Part shown: piece by piece, positions 33,341-44,735 of the stretch
Position numbering within the stretch: position 1 is the stretch's first letter
Layout: each line of letters opens with the position of its first letter
Assembly (NCBI RefSeq): GCF_037038585.1
Contig: NC_092560.1
Coordinates: forward strand, 85,669,549 to 85,733,548
Reading direction: 5' to 3'
Source of the DNA: Patagioenas fasciata
Taxonomy: Eukaryota; Chordata; Aves; Columbiformes; Columbidae
DNA length: 64,000 nt
The notes under the pieces: generated by a model
Database searches by the model: none
What the model was told of the DNA's origin: nothing
What the model saw: the letters and a program-made list of their open reading frames with translations, nothing else
Position numbers and translations under genes: made by a program

Positions 33341-34014
33341 GTTGTCGCTGGTTGTTGCAGCGTTTGGCTTTGGTGAGGACAGCGTGTTTGTCAGCAGTTG
33401 GCGTAGGGTGGAATCTTGAGGAGAAAGTGATATTTCCGTGCCAGAACTGGTTGGTGTTTGCATGGTATTGTGGTAGTTGTTCCCACAGGTGATCAGTGCT
33501 GGAGTGTTATTGCAGGATGAGGGGATTTTGAAGGCTTGTCTGTGAGATGCACTAGAGGCAGCAGTTGCAAACGAAAGGCTGAGGTGTGGAGAGTTTGTCG
33601 GTGGGTTTTGGACAGTTGTCAGTTGAAAGTTGGTTGTTTGCAGGTGAGGTGTAGAGCAGAGGGTGAAGCTGACTTTGCCTGGGCGGCGCAACTGGATGGG
33701 TGTGCAGAGCTGAGGAGAGCGGGCTTCTGCGGTTGACCCTAAAGCTGGAGAAGCAGCCGGCAGCTCCAGACAGTCCCGCAGGGCCGGGCAGGGCCAGTGC
33801 CCTGGGGCACAGCGAGCGTGACCCTCCGCAAGCACCAAACAGCAGGCGAGGACCGTGGGGATTTCTACTGAGCTATGATATCTCTAAGGCCTGTGCGAGG
33901 GGCCGGGGCCAAGGCAAGGTGGGCTCGCTGTGGGGTGTGGGGAGGTGTCAGCCCCCGTCTGACTGTAGTGCCCTTGGGCTGGTGTAGCTCAGTCCTCCCT
34001 GTGTTTCTCTTCAG

Positions 34015-34257
34015 GTGGAGCAGCGTGCAAAGGAAAAGGAAGGAGGCGAACCTGTGAAGAAGAGTGATCGAGAAGGAGGGTTGGAGCGCACCTGTGAGTC
34101 AAGAGGGAGCCAGAAAGAAGACACGGGTGGTGGAACCACAGGTCAGGAGAGCTCAAGGAAGGAGAAAGATGATTGGGGCAGTATGGGTTTTTCTAGCTCA
34201 CGCGCTAATGGAAACAGTTTGGATAATAAAAGAAATATATTCAAAACCAATAATTAA
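34015..34257 (+). other. Exon-like cassette, copy 4
   Basis: After the acceptor ending 34014 the frame VEQRAKEKEGGEPVKKSDRE is open for about 80 codons. From 34038 on the sequence is part of block D2. In block D1 the start of the cassette is replaced by gag-start DNA, so only D2 has it complete. Confidence 0.4.
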
Positions 34258-34345
34258 AGGCAGGGAATGTTTATATGCTATGTATTGGATAGACCTGAAG
34301 GTGTATTTGTTCCTACAACAAAGGTGAAGTTACAATGGTAATTAA

Positions 34346-35300
34346 CTGAAGATGTGAATTTCCAGATTGCATTGGCAACATACGCAGGGAACATATCAGT
34401 TTATTACCCTCAACATAAACTGTGGGCTGAAATTGGTAATTTACCGTTGTATGGCAAGTGCTGCTGTCAGCAACGACAAGACTGAATTTACCGATGCCTC
34501 TGGTTGCTCACGTAAAGTTGTAATTACATGGCTAAACTCAGATACCCAGTGTTGCAAACACAATGTAGAAAAAGGAGACCAGGGGTCAAACAAGTTCTTG
34601 AGCTGACAGCTGTTAGGATCGCTTTTGAGTGTTCTGTAATGAGCCTTTGAATGTTGTAACTGACTCATATTGTGCAGCTGGCATACTTATCCGCCTGGAA
34701 GCTTCTTTTCTTAAGGAAGAGGATGATCCTCTTTTGATGGCTGAATTGAGAATGCTATGGTTCCTAATAAATCATAGACGTCATGGTTTTTATGCAGCGC
34801 ACATCCGCTCTCGCGCTGCCCTTCCAGGACCTCTTGCGGAAGGCAATAGGAGGGCCGATGCACGAGCTGTGCCGCTTACTGTGCCTAAAGCCTTGGAGCA
34901 AGCTAAATTATCACATAAACTCTTTCACCAGAATGCAAAGTCGTTAAAACGACAATTTCAAATTACAACGGATCAGGCCAGGAGCGTTCTTATGTCCTGC
35001 CCTGATTGCCAACAGTCGGCACCCGTGCCATCCAAAGAGGGTGTTAATCCAGGAGGGATTACTGACAAGTACAGCCAGCTGATGTAACGCGTTGTTCTGA
35101 ATTGGGTAAATACGTACATGTTTCTGTAGACGCTCATTCCAGATTTCTCGTTGCGGCTGCACGCACTGGTGAAAGAGCACGGGACGTCTGTAAACAGTGG
35201 TTGGCGTGTTTTGCTGTTTCAGGAGTTCCAGGATATGTAAAACCAGAGGAAAGCGGAACGCACGCTGGATTAGAGGAGCGATCCCCCGAGTGCCCAGCGC
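34346..35300 (+). mobile_element. Endogenous retrovirus pol remnant, D2
   Basis: Copy of the pol remnant of block D1, with the same RNase H-like TDASG word and integrase zinc-binding region. It differs from the D1 copy at only a handful of positions and is likewise broken. Confidence 0.75.
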
Positions 35301-35399
35301 GCCGTAATAAAAGTGCCTGCTTTTTAACACTTTCAAAACAGTGTTAGAGAGTCTGTTTGCCGACTTTTCGGTATCGTTTTCTGGCGACGAGGATGGGAT
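35298..35399 (+). mobile_element. LTR end with tRNA-Ser-type primer binding site, D2
   Basis: Same as the D1 feature; the 18-base primer site is at 35382-35399 and is unchanged. Confidence 0.7.
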
Positions 35400-38037
35400 A
35401 ATCTGCCTGACCTCCCGTGGACCCCAGGATCTCTGGGACCTTGTGCCGGCACCGGGGAATTCCCGGAAGGGATCACGGATCCTCGGGCCAGCTCGGGACG
35501 TGGGTAAAACCCCATCAATGAGATAAGGCACTTTCATAGTCTGGTTTGTTTGCAGGCTGCCTGCGCGAGACGTGGGCGACACCAGCGCGTTGGGTCTGCG
35601 CGTTTTGGTAAATTGGGTAAATTAAAAAGAAATAAAAAACTAAAGAGGAAAATGAGAAAACAATAAATAAAAGAGAAAAACGAGGGAATGGTAATTTGGT
35701 AAAGGTACCTTTAGTGATTTTGCTGTTTGTGCCTTAGCAATTGTATGATTGTTTGTGTCTTTAGTGATTTGTTGTTGTTGTTACTTGTGTCTTGGGTGAT
35801 TTTGTAGTCCAATACTTATGGTTCACCAATTGTCTGTTATTGTGATTGTGAAATAGGTAGTGGACAATGGACAGGAGCGATTCGGAAGAAATCCCCCCCG
35901 GGCTGTGTTTTGTGACATTGGAAAAGGATCGTTTGACTCCCTGGGGAACAGCAACCAGGGAATATTGTAATTAATGGTGGCCACTGTAAATAATATTAAT
36001 ATGCTGCACAGGTCTGGGTGGGTATACCCGAGATGTGTAGTATAGTAATGCACTACATGTAATATATAATGAGATATGTTTTAAATCATATATTGTCTAT
36101 TATATAATGCATATTACACAGTACAAAATGTTACATACGCATTGTATTTGAAAAAGGATAATCAGAGAAAGAAATTGAAACCAGTAAAAGGTTTGTTGAC
36201 GAACAGATATTGGTGTACAATACACAGAGAACATTAGATCAGGATTGTCCCTTGGTGAATGCAGGGTGGCATCCTAATGTCCTTATATCGGGGGACAGGC
36301 TGAATTGGTATGGACAGTGCATTTTATATGGGATTGGACACGCTGTGCCTAAAGCTGTAAATACGCCAAAGCCTTCTGAGATAAAACAGGATCGTCTGTG
36401 CCTCATTTGCTACACCCCTTTATCTGTTTCCCAAATTACGATTTAGACTGTATTTACCATTGTAAAAATAAAGCTTTCCCCCTTTAATTTTTGTCATGTA
36501 TTGGAGCCCGTCCTACCTAAACTGTAGAAAAGACAGCAGCCATGTGTATTTTTAAATAAAGATTAAATCAAGTCTGCTAGCCCATTATCTTTAAGCGTTC
36601 TACTGTGATCACCTCCCTCCCAAGGTTTTGTGTCTATTGTATCAGGGCCTGACACCCACGGCCACAGTGGATGAATCGCCATGGGCACAGCACCAGGACC
36701 CGCTTGTTGGTGTCCAGGGTATCCACTCCAGCAGACACTGTTAGTAAAAGAGCACATCATGGAACTGGAGAACCATCTAATTGTGTCATTATACACATTC
36801 ACTGCTCTTTTTTCTGCTTTATACCCCTGGTAGCTTTTTAAAATGGCACAGTTTGAAAAGGATTTCTGTTTTGGCCCTGCACACGGAGGCTGATTTTCCT
36901 TTTCTAGGGCCTCCCACCCGGTTCACCGCACCCGTGTGATCACTGCGCTGCACGTGGGCAAAATCAGCTGTGCCCTGTGTTTCTCCCGTAAAATAGTAAG
37001 AACGCTAATACAATCGTGCCAGGAACTACCTTCACTGTGAATATTTGAAGGAACCCACTGCTAATGTATTGTTAATTGGTACTTGCATTGTGGATTAGAT
37101 GCAACAAAAATCCATACTTTCTTTTATCCTTTGCTGTACAGGAGGTGGTTGAACTTTTCTATAGCAGATTCAATCACCTGTTGTAAAGTGAGATGGTCGT
37201 CTCCTGTGAGGAAGCAGGGTAGATTTACCCATGCTCTATAAGCACCATGGATGAGCTATATAGAGTAACAGCTTAAAAACAAACCAACCGACAACAAGAA
37301 GCTAACGATCAAAACAACAAAAGGAAAAAAAACCCAAATAAACCAACCCAGAAGCGCAGAGGCTCCTGAACGCCCCCTCTCAGTGCTGTGATGTCCGTTT
37401 CCAGGGAGCCCGTGGGGTGTCCCCACAACCGCAGACACAGGTGACCCGGCTGGGTGGTGCCAGCAGAGAACAGTTGGTGTGACCCAGCCCGCTGCGCTGC
37501 CCTGGGAAAGCCGGGGACAAAGGGCCGGGCCGGGGCATGGGGAGGTTGGTTCCAGCTCACGGATCAGCTCACAGCGACTGCGGAAACAGCCCCGAGCCGG
37601 GACGGGCCCGGCCGTGTGCTCCTGTCCCCCGCCGCGGGGTCCTGGCTCTGGACATCGTTGCACAGGATCGTTTGAGAACCGTTCCTGAAGGATGCGCAGC
37701 GCCCAGAGCAGCAGCGCCTGCCCGGCTGCTGCTCAGCCGAGGGTAAGGGCTGGAACTGACCCTGTAACAGCAGCAGAGCTGCCGCAGCTGCGGGCGAGCC
37801 GAGTTACTGCTGCAGACAAGACACGGGGCACAGGGAGAGGCAATGTATTTTATTAGGATAGAAGGCATCTTTAGGAAAAAAACACATTTTAGCAATGTTG
37901 GGCTATTATCTTTTATCAGTGTGTCTGCCATGTGCGCGGCTCTGGGAAAGCGCGTTCGGGGAGCTCGGGCTGCCCACGGGTCAAGAAAAAGCGCCCGCGC
38001 TGCGGGGCCCGGGGGCGCTGCGTGACCGCGCTCGGTG

Positions 38038-38070
38038 CTGCCGTCTGGTGGCCACAGCCCGGAACTGCAG
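38038..38070 (-). promoter_or_regulatory. Two-part CTCF-like site 4 (D2 copy of site 1)
   Basis: Same two modules as 9191-9223, unchanged. Confidence 0.6.
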
Positions 38071-38490
38071 CTGGGGAGCGGCGCCCGGTGCCCGTGCCGC
38101 GGGTAAGAGGGGGGCGCTGCCGCTGCGACCGAGGTCGTGCCCGTCAGAAAGGGGGGGGCAGCGGTCGGACGAGCCGCCGGGAAAAAAAGAGGCGCCCGGC
38201 TCTCCCGGGGCGGCCCCGCTGCGAGAGGAACGGGCGAGGCGGCAGCAGGAGGAGGCGGCGTCTCCTCAGTCCCGGGCACAGGGGAGAGAAACCTGCCGGC
38301 CGGAGTCCTTAGGGCTCTCTCTGTTCACAATGAATTTAAGGGTAGGTGACCACCCGCCCCGCTTGTCAGCGTAAAGCAAAGGAGCGCGGTTTGTTGTTTC
38401 CTTTCAAACGCGGCTGCTGGAAGCCGCGCGGGCAAAGGGCGTGGGGGGCCCGGCAGGGCGGAGAGCAGACGGGTGAGGGTGCAGAGCGGG

Positions 38491-39185
38491 CCAATCAGAT
38501 GGCGCGGGAAGGCTGGGGGGGGGGGGGCGGATCGCTGATAGGCTACCAAGGCACGTCAATTGCCATTCTGTCCGCCAATCAGATTGCCGGAGGGGCGGGT
38601 GTCTGACGCTCCGTACTGCGCATGCGCAAACTGCGAGTACTGATGGGCCAAGAGAATGATGATTGACTTGTCTTCGGCAGCCAATCGTGTTGCGGAAAGG
38701 GGCGGGTGCTGCTCTCTCCCTACTGCGCCTGCCCTCACTGCGAGCTCTGATAGGTGGAGAAAATGGTGATTGACGTGCCTAGGCAGGCTATCATTTTGCC
38801 GGAGGGGCGGGCGTTGCGGGCCTCTGGGCGCCGGACGGAGCATCCAATAGGAGGACAGCGTGGTGGGGTGGAAAGCAGCCAATCAGCGCGGGTCCTGGCG
38901 AGCGGGTCCGTGGTGTCTCGGGGTGGGTACCGGGAATTAACGGGAACGGGGGTCGGGGCGGCTGCGGAGCGGTTGCTGCAACCGGTACCCGGGGACCTGG
39001 AGGCAGTCGGCTCAGGGCAGCCCTTCGTGAGGTCCCCGGAGGCGGCAGAAAGGAAGGAGACGACAGAAAGGCAGAGGGGGCCTCCCGCCGCGGAGGTCTC
39101 CGGGGCGCGGCAGGTGTCGGTGCCCGCGGAGCCCGGCTCGACGGTGGGAGAGTGCGAGGGGAACGGAGCGGCGAAAGAGGCGGCA
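38491..39185 (+). promoter_or_regulatory. Modular CCAAT/GC-box promoter with first-exon donor, D2
   Basis: Second copy of the D1 promoter, with CCAAT boxes at 38491, 38575, 38681, 38844 and 38879 and the donor at 39185/39186. Here the NRF1-type palindrome TGCGCATGCGCA is perfect (38617-38628), whereas D1 has TGCGCATGAGCA at the matching place. D2 may therefore keep a site that D1 has lost. Confidence 0.65.
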
Positions 39186-39659
39186 GGTGAGTGCGGCCGC
39201 GGCGAGGGTGACCGTGCCGTTGGAACGGGGGGAGTGGGATGGGCCGGCGCGGTGAGGAGGCGTTCGGTTCAGTTTCCCCCCTGCCCTTACGGCCGAGTTG
39301 GCGAAGCCGGTGGGAGGTGTGTGACCCCGAGGGCAGGTGCGCCGAAGGCTTACGGTCTGGAGCCGTGTGTCCCTCCGGGACCTCCGGGAGCGGCGCAGCC
39401 CCCGTTAGTCGGGGGGAGACGTTTCAAACCAGAGCTAAGGCGCGGTGGCAGGCTCGGTGGCGTGGCGGGTCGGGCGCCGCTTCGGCGGGAGCTCGGGGCG
39501 AGGCCCGGCGGGTTCTGTGTCCTGTACGCGCGGCTTTCGTTCCGCGGCTCTCTGTGTGCGTTTTTGTTTCGTTGCGTTTGTTTTCTGCGGTTTATTTTGC
39601 GGGGTTCCCGCGAAACGCGGCACGACCGCTCGCCCGGGGCTGCCGCGGCGGTCTCAGTG

Positions 39660-39692
39660 CTGCCGCCCTGTGGCGAAACTCGGGTACTGCAG
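39660..39692 (-). promoter_or_regulatory. Two-part CTCF-like site 5 (D2 copy of site 2)
   Basis: Same two modules as 10818-10850, unchanged. Confidence 0.5.
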
Positions 39693-41596
39693 CGCACGGC
39701 CGGGGGAAGAGGCGCCGTTTGACCCGAAGCGGTCAGAAGTGCCAGAAACCAACGCCAGAACCGGCAGGAGCTGCGGCTTCGCAGTTCTGTCAGCATTGAT
39801 CTTAGGACTCTGATTTTGATGCTAGTCGTTTTTACTTACATTACACTACAGTGTTCTGTTTGGTACTGCTAGTGGGTAACAAATAATTGTGCTGTACCAC
39901 AACGCGAGATGATAATATTTCATAGGTTTATACTGCCAAAGAGTTTGCAAGTATATTGAAAAGGGGGGAATTCAAGAGAAGCTACCAAGTTAATGTATAC
40001 TGTGATGAAGTTATAGAAGATGTACCCTTCATTAACCGGTTCACGTGGGGTAAATGCTTTCTGACCGCCTGCACGATGAGGGGATGTTTTTCACCTTTTA
40101 GATCCTTCTGCATGACAAGAGGGAGACAGGAGATTTAATAACACATTGTTTAGAAGCTGAGAGCTTAGTTTATAGTTAACTAATAGATGTGTTGTCAGTG
40201 AGAAACTAAACATTTATAACTAACTTCATCAATTATTTCTTAGGCTAGATATATTGTATGTTCAAAATTTAAAACAATTGTAATTTATGTGTAGCAGCTG
40301 TGTGATTATAAGCAATGCAAGAGCATCCAGTCGTGGGAGCACTTACAGAGGACGACCCCCAGAGCTCCCCCGTGCAGATGAAAGAGACATTGCCTGCTTA
40401 ACGGTGTAATTTACTCTGCTGTCAAGCTTATTTCTCCGTTTCAGTACGAGCCCGTCCCGTGGCCTCACAGGGCTGTGTCCTGTGGCGGTGCTGTGGGGAA
40501 GGGGCGAGATGCTTTCCTGCACCGGTGGATGTGTTTGCTTTTATGCTGAGCGTGTCCTAAACGGTGTCAGTTTGTCTTAATGCTGTCTGGCGTTGCTGCA
40601 GTTGCTCTGGTTTTTTGAGGATGCCTTGTGTTTTGGGGTGGCCCGTTTCCCTCGAATCCTCCGTTAGCTCAGCTGCTCTCCTGTCCCTTCTTCTGACTAA
40701 TTCCTCTGCTTTCTCCTGCTCTACTTTTTTCAGAGGCTGAACTCTAATTTGGAATTTCTGTGTTTCTGAGGGGGAGCTGTGAACGCCCGATGCTCAGCAG
40801 ACCCCCCAGCCCAGGCGGGGAATGGAACCTGGGGAGCAGCGCCCGGGTGGGAGACGCGGCGCCGTCCTCCGTCCCCAGCGTGCGGCAGAGGAGCAGGAGG
40901 CGACAGCCGGCCGGGGGCAGATGCCGGGTGCGTCCCCAGCTCGCCAGAGCTCCCCCCGAGCCTCCTCCCGCGGCCCCGCTCGCCCCGTGCAGCCGCCCCC
41001 AGCTCCGGCAGCTCCTGCGAGCCCGTCCCGTGTTCCTGGGCCGCTCCCAAGCCCCGTCGTGAAGGCGGCAAGCCGGCCCTCGGCACCTCTCCGGTGGCCC
41101 CTGCGGAAGGAGCAGGCTGGGGCAGGGGTGAGCTACGGTGCTAACGGCCGCTGCTTCTTCTCTCCCTCTCCCAGAGGCCACGCTGAGGATGTGGCCGTTC
41201 GCTCCCAGCCCGGGGGATGCCGTTGGCTGCGCCCGCCTCGGGCTGGCGAGGCTCGTCTGGCAGTGTGGCGGGAGAAGGGACGGGGGAGCACGTCCCGTGC
41301 GTGGGCGGGGGCTGCTGCTGCTGGAGCCAGAGAGGTTGGGGAGAGGAAAAGAGGAAGCAATGCGGGGCCGTCGGCCCAACGTCCGCTTCCTGCGGCGGGC
41401 GAGAGAGCGAGCCCCTCTCTCCGGGTGGCGAAGGCTCCCTCTGCGCGGCGTGCGGCGGGCCGGGGGCCAACGTGCGCGGCAGGGTCCGTGCGTGTATCCT
41501 GGAGCGGGACGGCTGCCTGGCGAGCGAGCCAGCGAGGCTCCGTGTCCCCGAAGCCTCGTCTCGTAGGAGCCCTGACACCCCACCGTGTTCTCCTAG

Positions 41597-41708
41597 GCTG
41601 AGGACGGCCGAGCGCCCCGAGTTACCGGAGAGGAAGGGAGGAGAGAAGGAGACGGGAGCGTCTGAGCTGTTAGAAGCCTCCTGGCAGCCACCGAAAGCGA
41701 GAGTCGCT
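41597..41708 (+). other. 112-bp exon candidate, block D2 copy
   Basis: Counterpart of 12755-12866 with both splice sites kept; differences from the D1 copy are few. Confidence 0.45.
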
Positions 41709-41772
41709 GTGAGTCCCTGGCCCTCGGGGCCTCGTCCCCGGCTTGCGTGTCCTGGTGCCTCCCTGCCCCTCC

Positions 41773-42374
41773 GTCTCCTTTTTCCCCACGCTTTCTCTGG
41801 CCCGTTCTTTTCCCTGCCATTAGTTTCCTCTCTGTGTCTGTATGTGCTGCTCTGTCTCTTTCCTTCCTCCCTCCCTTCGCCGTCTCTCTCTCTGTGCCTT
41901 TGTTGTGCTCGGCGTTGCCGGCTTTCTTCATTCCGTACGGCGCTGTTCCCGTCCTCGTTCGCGTTCTGAGCCTTTGTGCTGCCCCCCGCCCCGTTTTTTT
42001 TCTCTCTTTTTATTTTCTTTTTTCCTGTCCTCCGTCTCTCCGCGGGGCTCCTCATTCCTCTCTTTCTTCCTCCAAGCCCCTGTGTTCCCCGCGGTCTCTC
42101 GCTCTGCCATCGTTTTTGCCTGTTGCCCTCTCTCTTGCTTCCCGTTGATAGGAGGAACAAAAATCTTGTAGAAAGCCCTTGGCATAAGGCAGCAAGACCA
42201 GGCCTAACGGAACAGAAACCTAACAGAGAAACACTAGCTCTGTAGGGACTGGAGGTGGGGCAAAGCGGGATGTCCTTGGCTCGCAGGCTGGGAAAATGGG
42301 ACGTTCCACTAAATGGAGAAGGAGCTACTTGAGTAGCAGCACAAAATGACAGCGGGCGTGCTCAAGACATGAGG
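41773..42374 (+). repeat. Array-type pyrimidine tract and LTR start joined to block D2
   Basis: Continues from block D2 with sequence matching 3219-3820 and 47474-48077. It includes the pyrimidine tract and the first ~130 bp of the LTR-like piece, which is cut at the GAGG junction. No gene. Confidence 0.8.
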
Positions 42375-42746
42375 CAAATTCAGTGCCTCTGCTGAGAAGC
42401 AGGCGACCAGTTTTAGTTAAGAACGCACACCCCGTTGGCGAACGGGTCCCGCGGCAGTTCCACGTGTTGCAGGTAAAAGAAGGAAGTTTGATCTGCCATA
42501 GAGGAACAGCCGCCTCTTTCCCTCCTTAGGGTCGAGCGTTGCCCTTGTCTTTGTTCACATGAATTTATGGGCACGCTGGAAATAGCCTTTAAGATTTATA
42601 TGTAGAGTTTAATCTAAGTGGTAAGTGGCATGGGCATAGTTAATTTTTGAACACCTTGCTGCCAGTTGAAATGTAAGGGATGAAATGTGATGGGAAGTAA
42701 TAAGTAAATTTGGGTTTGACTTCTAGGGTGTTTTTTTCCCCATTAG

Positions 42747-42822
42747 TGTAAATCAATGGCACCGTTGTCCTGTGGCTCAATCTCCGTTCTGTTCCGTGGA
42801 GTCTTCAATTTAGGATGTTCAG
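42747..42822 (+). other. 76-bp exon candidate X, array entry
   Basis: Very strong splice context: acceptor TTTTTTTCCCCATTAG ends 42746 and donor CAG/GTAAGA starts at 42823. One frame is open (CKSMAPLSCGSISVLFRGVF and on). No family recognised. Copies in units 1 and 2 keep both sites. Confidence 0.5.
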
Positions 42823-43520
42823 GTAAGAAAGTTTGTCCTTCCAAAGAATGACCAGCCATTGGTAGGACAGAGAGAGGCTTTTAAGTGCATGATCAGAATT
42901 TAAGCCAAATTCCACTTGACGTTGCTGCTGTTGGTTTTGGCTTTCACTGGTTTCCCCACAGCTCCCTAGTGTTTGGGAGCTCGGAGTGGGCATTTTTTTC
43001 CCCCAGGGAGAGGCTATGCTTAAGAATGAATTTGTTTCCTTAGAGGAGTGAGAGTCCGTTTGTGTAACACAAAGAGAAACCCCAGCCTAGTCGAGTTCTG
43101 AGTGTGTGTCTGTGAGATGGCTGCTTTACTTTGATGAGTTCACACCTGTGCAGTTGTAATGCCAAAGAGCAATGCAAGATAGGAGGGTTTTTTCCGCTGT
43201 GGGGGGGGATGCAGAAAACCAGAGCTAAGGTGCGGTTGCAGGCTTGGTGGTGTGGCGAGTGGGGCGCCGCTTCGGTGGGAGCTCGGGGTGAGGCCCAGCG
43301 GGTTCTGTGTCCTGTACGCGTGGCTTTCGTGCCGCGGCTCTCTGTGTGCGTTTTTGTTTTGTTGTGTTTGTTTTTTGTGTTTTTTTCTGCGGGATTCCCG
43401 CGAAACGCGGCACAACCGCTCGGCCCGGGCTGCCGCGGCGGTCTCAGTGCTGCCGTCCTGTGGGCAAAGCGCGGTGCTGCACCCGGGCGCCCCAATGCCG
43501 TGCCGCAGCGCGCCTCAGTG

Positions 43521-43553
43521 CTGCCGCCCTGTGGCGAAACTCGGGTACTGCAG
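43521..43553 (-). promoter_or_regulatory. Two-part CTCF-like site 6 (array entry)
   Basis: Same version as site 2. A degenerate sister copy 71 bp upstream (43450-43482) keeps the CCACAGGACGGCAG core but has TGCAGCACC in the upstream module, so the unit carries a tandem pair. Confidence 0.5.
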
Positions 43554-43730
43554 CGCACGGCCGGGGGCAGAGGCGCTGTTCGCCCCGCAGGGCTCGCGGC
43601 CAGGTATCTGTGTGTCAGTGTCCGTCCCCATTTGTGTAAAAACGACATCCCTGCCTCGATGGCTCCTTAGAACGTTTAAAGATGTAAATATTTCTACCAC
43701 TAACATTGTCGATCCGGCTTCTTTCCTCAG

Positions 43731-43877
43731 TGGATCCGTTTTGCAGTCGGTGGCCCACGATTGCTTGGAAACAGCAGAAGCTGTTCGCTCCGGCGGAGCG
43801 GGTTGAAAGGACCAGCCGCTGGAGGATGCTGAAGACTCCTGGGTCGCTGATGGAAGCAGCTTTGCATAAAGCAAGGG
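43731..43877 (+). other. 147-bp exon candidate Y, array entry
   Basis: Acceptor GGCTTCTTTCCTCAG ends 43730, donor GGG/GTACGTG from 43878. One frame is open here across the exon (DPFCSRWPTIAWKQQKLF and on), but units 1 and 2 carry TGA in that frame, so it is not a conserved coding exon. Probably part of a non-coding transcript if spliced at all. Confidence 0.45.
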
Positions 43878-44735
43878 GTACGTGAACCTGGGCATGCAGT
43901 GACGACTGCCCAGCAGGTAATGGAAGCTAAACCTTTACCTCCAACGCCCGACAAAAATAACGCCAAGAAATGCCACTGAAAAAAACACAGTCAGGGAGGG
44001 TTTTTTTTAAATTTCCTTTAGTTCCCCCCCCCCTCTCCCCCGCCCTGCTGCGTTTAGTGCAGTGAATGACCCATTGGGAGATGACTGTGGATCTGGCTGT
44101 TGAAGGGTGTCTGAAGGAGAAGGAGATGTGTGTAGAGCAGGATTGGTTGTGGGGGTGAGTGTAACTGGTTTGGCTGTGGGGTTGTAAATTCTTTTTGGAG
44201 GCTTCCTAGTTTCTGGTGTCATCTGTGGGGTGAAGCGTCTTTCTGTGTGCAGGTTTGAAAGGTGCGACGTACGGAGCTCCATCATTTGCCACCAGAACTC
44301 CAAATCACAGAGACAACGTTGCTGTGCAGCTGCTAAGGACAGTGTGTGTCTCAGGTAGAGTAACGTCCTTTGTGCTCTGTGTGTGTGTTCCTCCCTTGAA
44401 ACGAAGGTGCGCTGCCCGGAGTTTCACGTTCCGTGTGGTACCTGCTGGGCTGAGTCTCCTCCCTACGCTCGCCCGTTTTAGCCACGTCTCTGCTCCAGCC
44501 CAGTTCGGGAGCAGAGTGGGTCATCACTGACTGCAGGGCGGTTGCACCTTCTTCAAGCTGCTAACACAGGAGGATGAATTTGGCTTTGTGCTCACATCAC
44601 ACATTCAGATACTGGGCAAGTTGTGTATCTCCTTCAAAAAAGAAACACTGTCAAGGGGCTGACAGAGCGTGAGTTTCACAACACAACAAACCAACTCTGC
44701 TAGGCTTACATCGTTTTGGTGGTGCATAGCATGTT

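Larger units (their letters stand above)
34038..41772 (+). repeat. Duplicated block D2 (about 7.73 kb)
   Basis: Second copy of block D1. To its left is the exon-like cassette starting at 34015. To its right it continues into array-type pyrimidine-rich DNA (to 42374) and so leads into the macrosatellite. The two blocks therefore have different neighbours on both sides. Confidence 0.92.
42371..44255 (+). repeat. Right-hand end of a macrosatellite unit, entry to the array
   Basis: This stretch matches 50946-52828 and 59525-61407 and runs without a break into the first full unit. Its left edge is a sharp junction: sequence to the left follows the array at about 48062-48077, sequence to the right follows 50946 onward, and the four bases GAGG (42371-42374) fit both. 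In the full units the matching point lies only a few bases after a poly(T)/poly(A) hairpin. The segment contains two exon candidates with strong splice sites and a two-part CTCF-like site, listed separately. Confidence 0.9.

Noticed and set aside
43731-43877. Coding status for exon candidate Y
   Set aside because: The frame that is open in the array-entry copy contains a stop in units 1 and 2, so a conserved protein is not supported.
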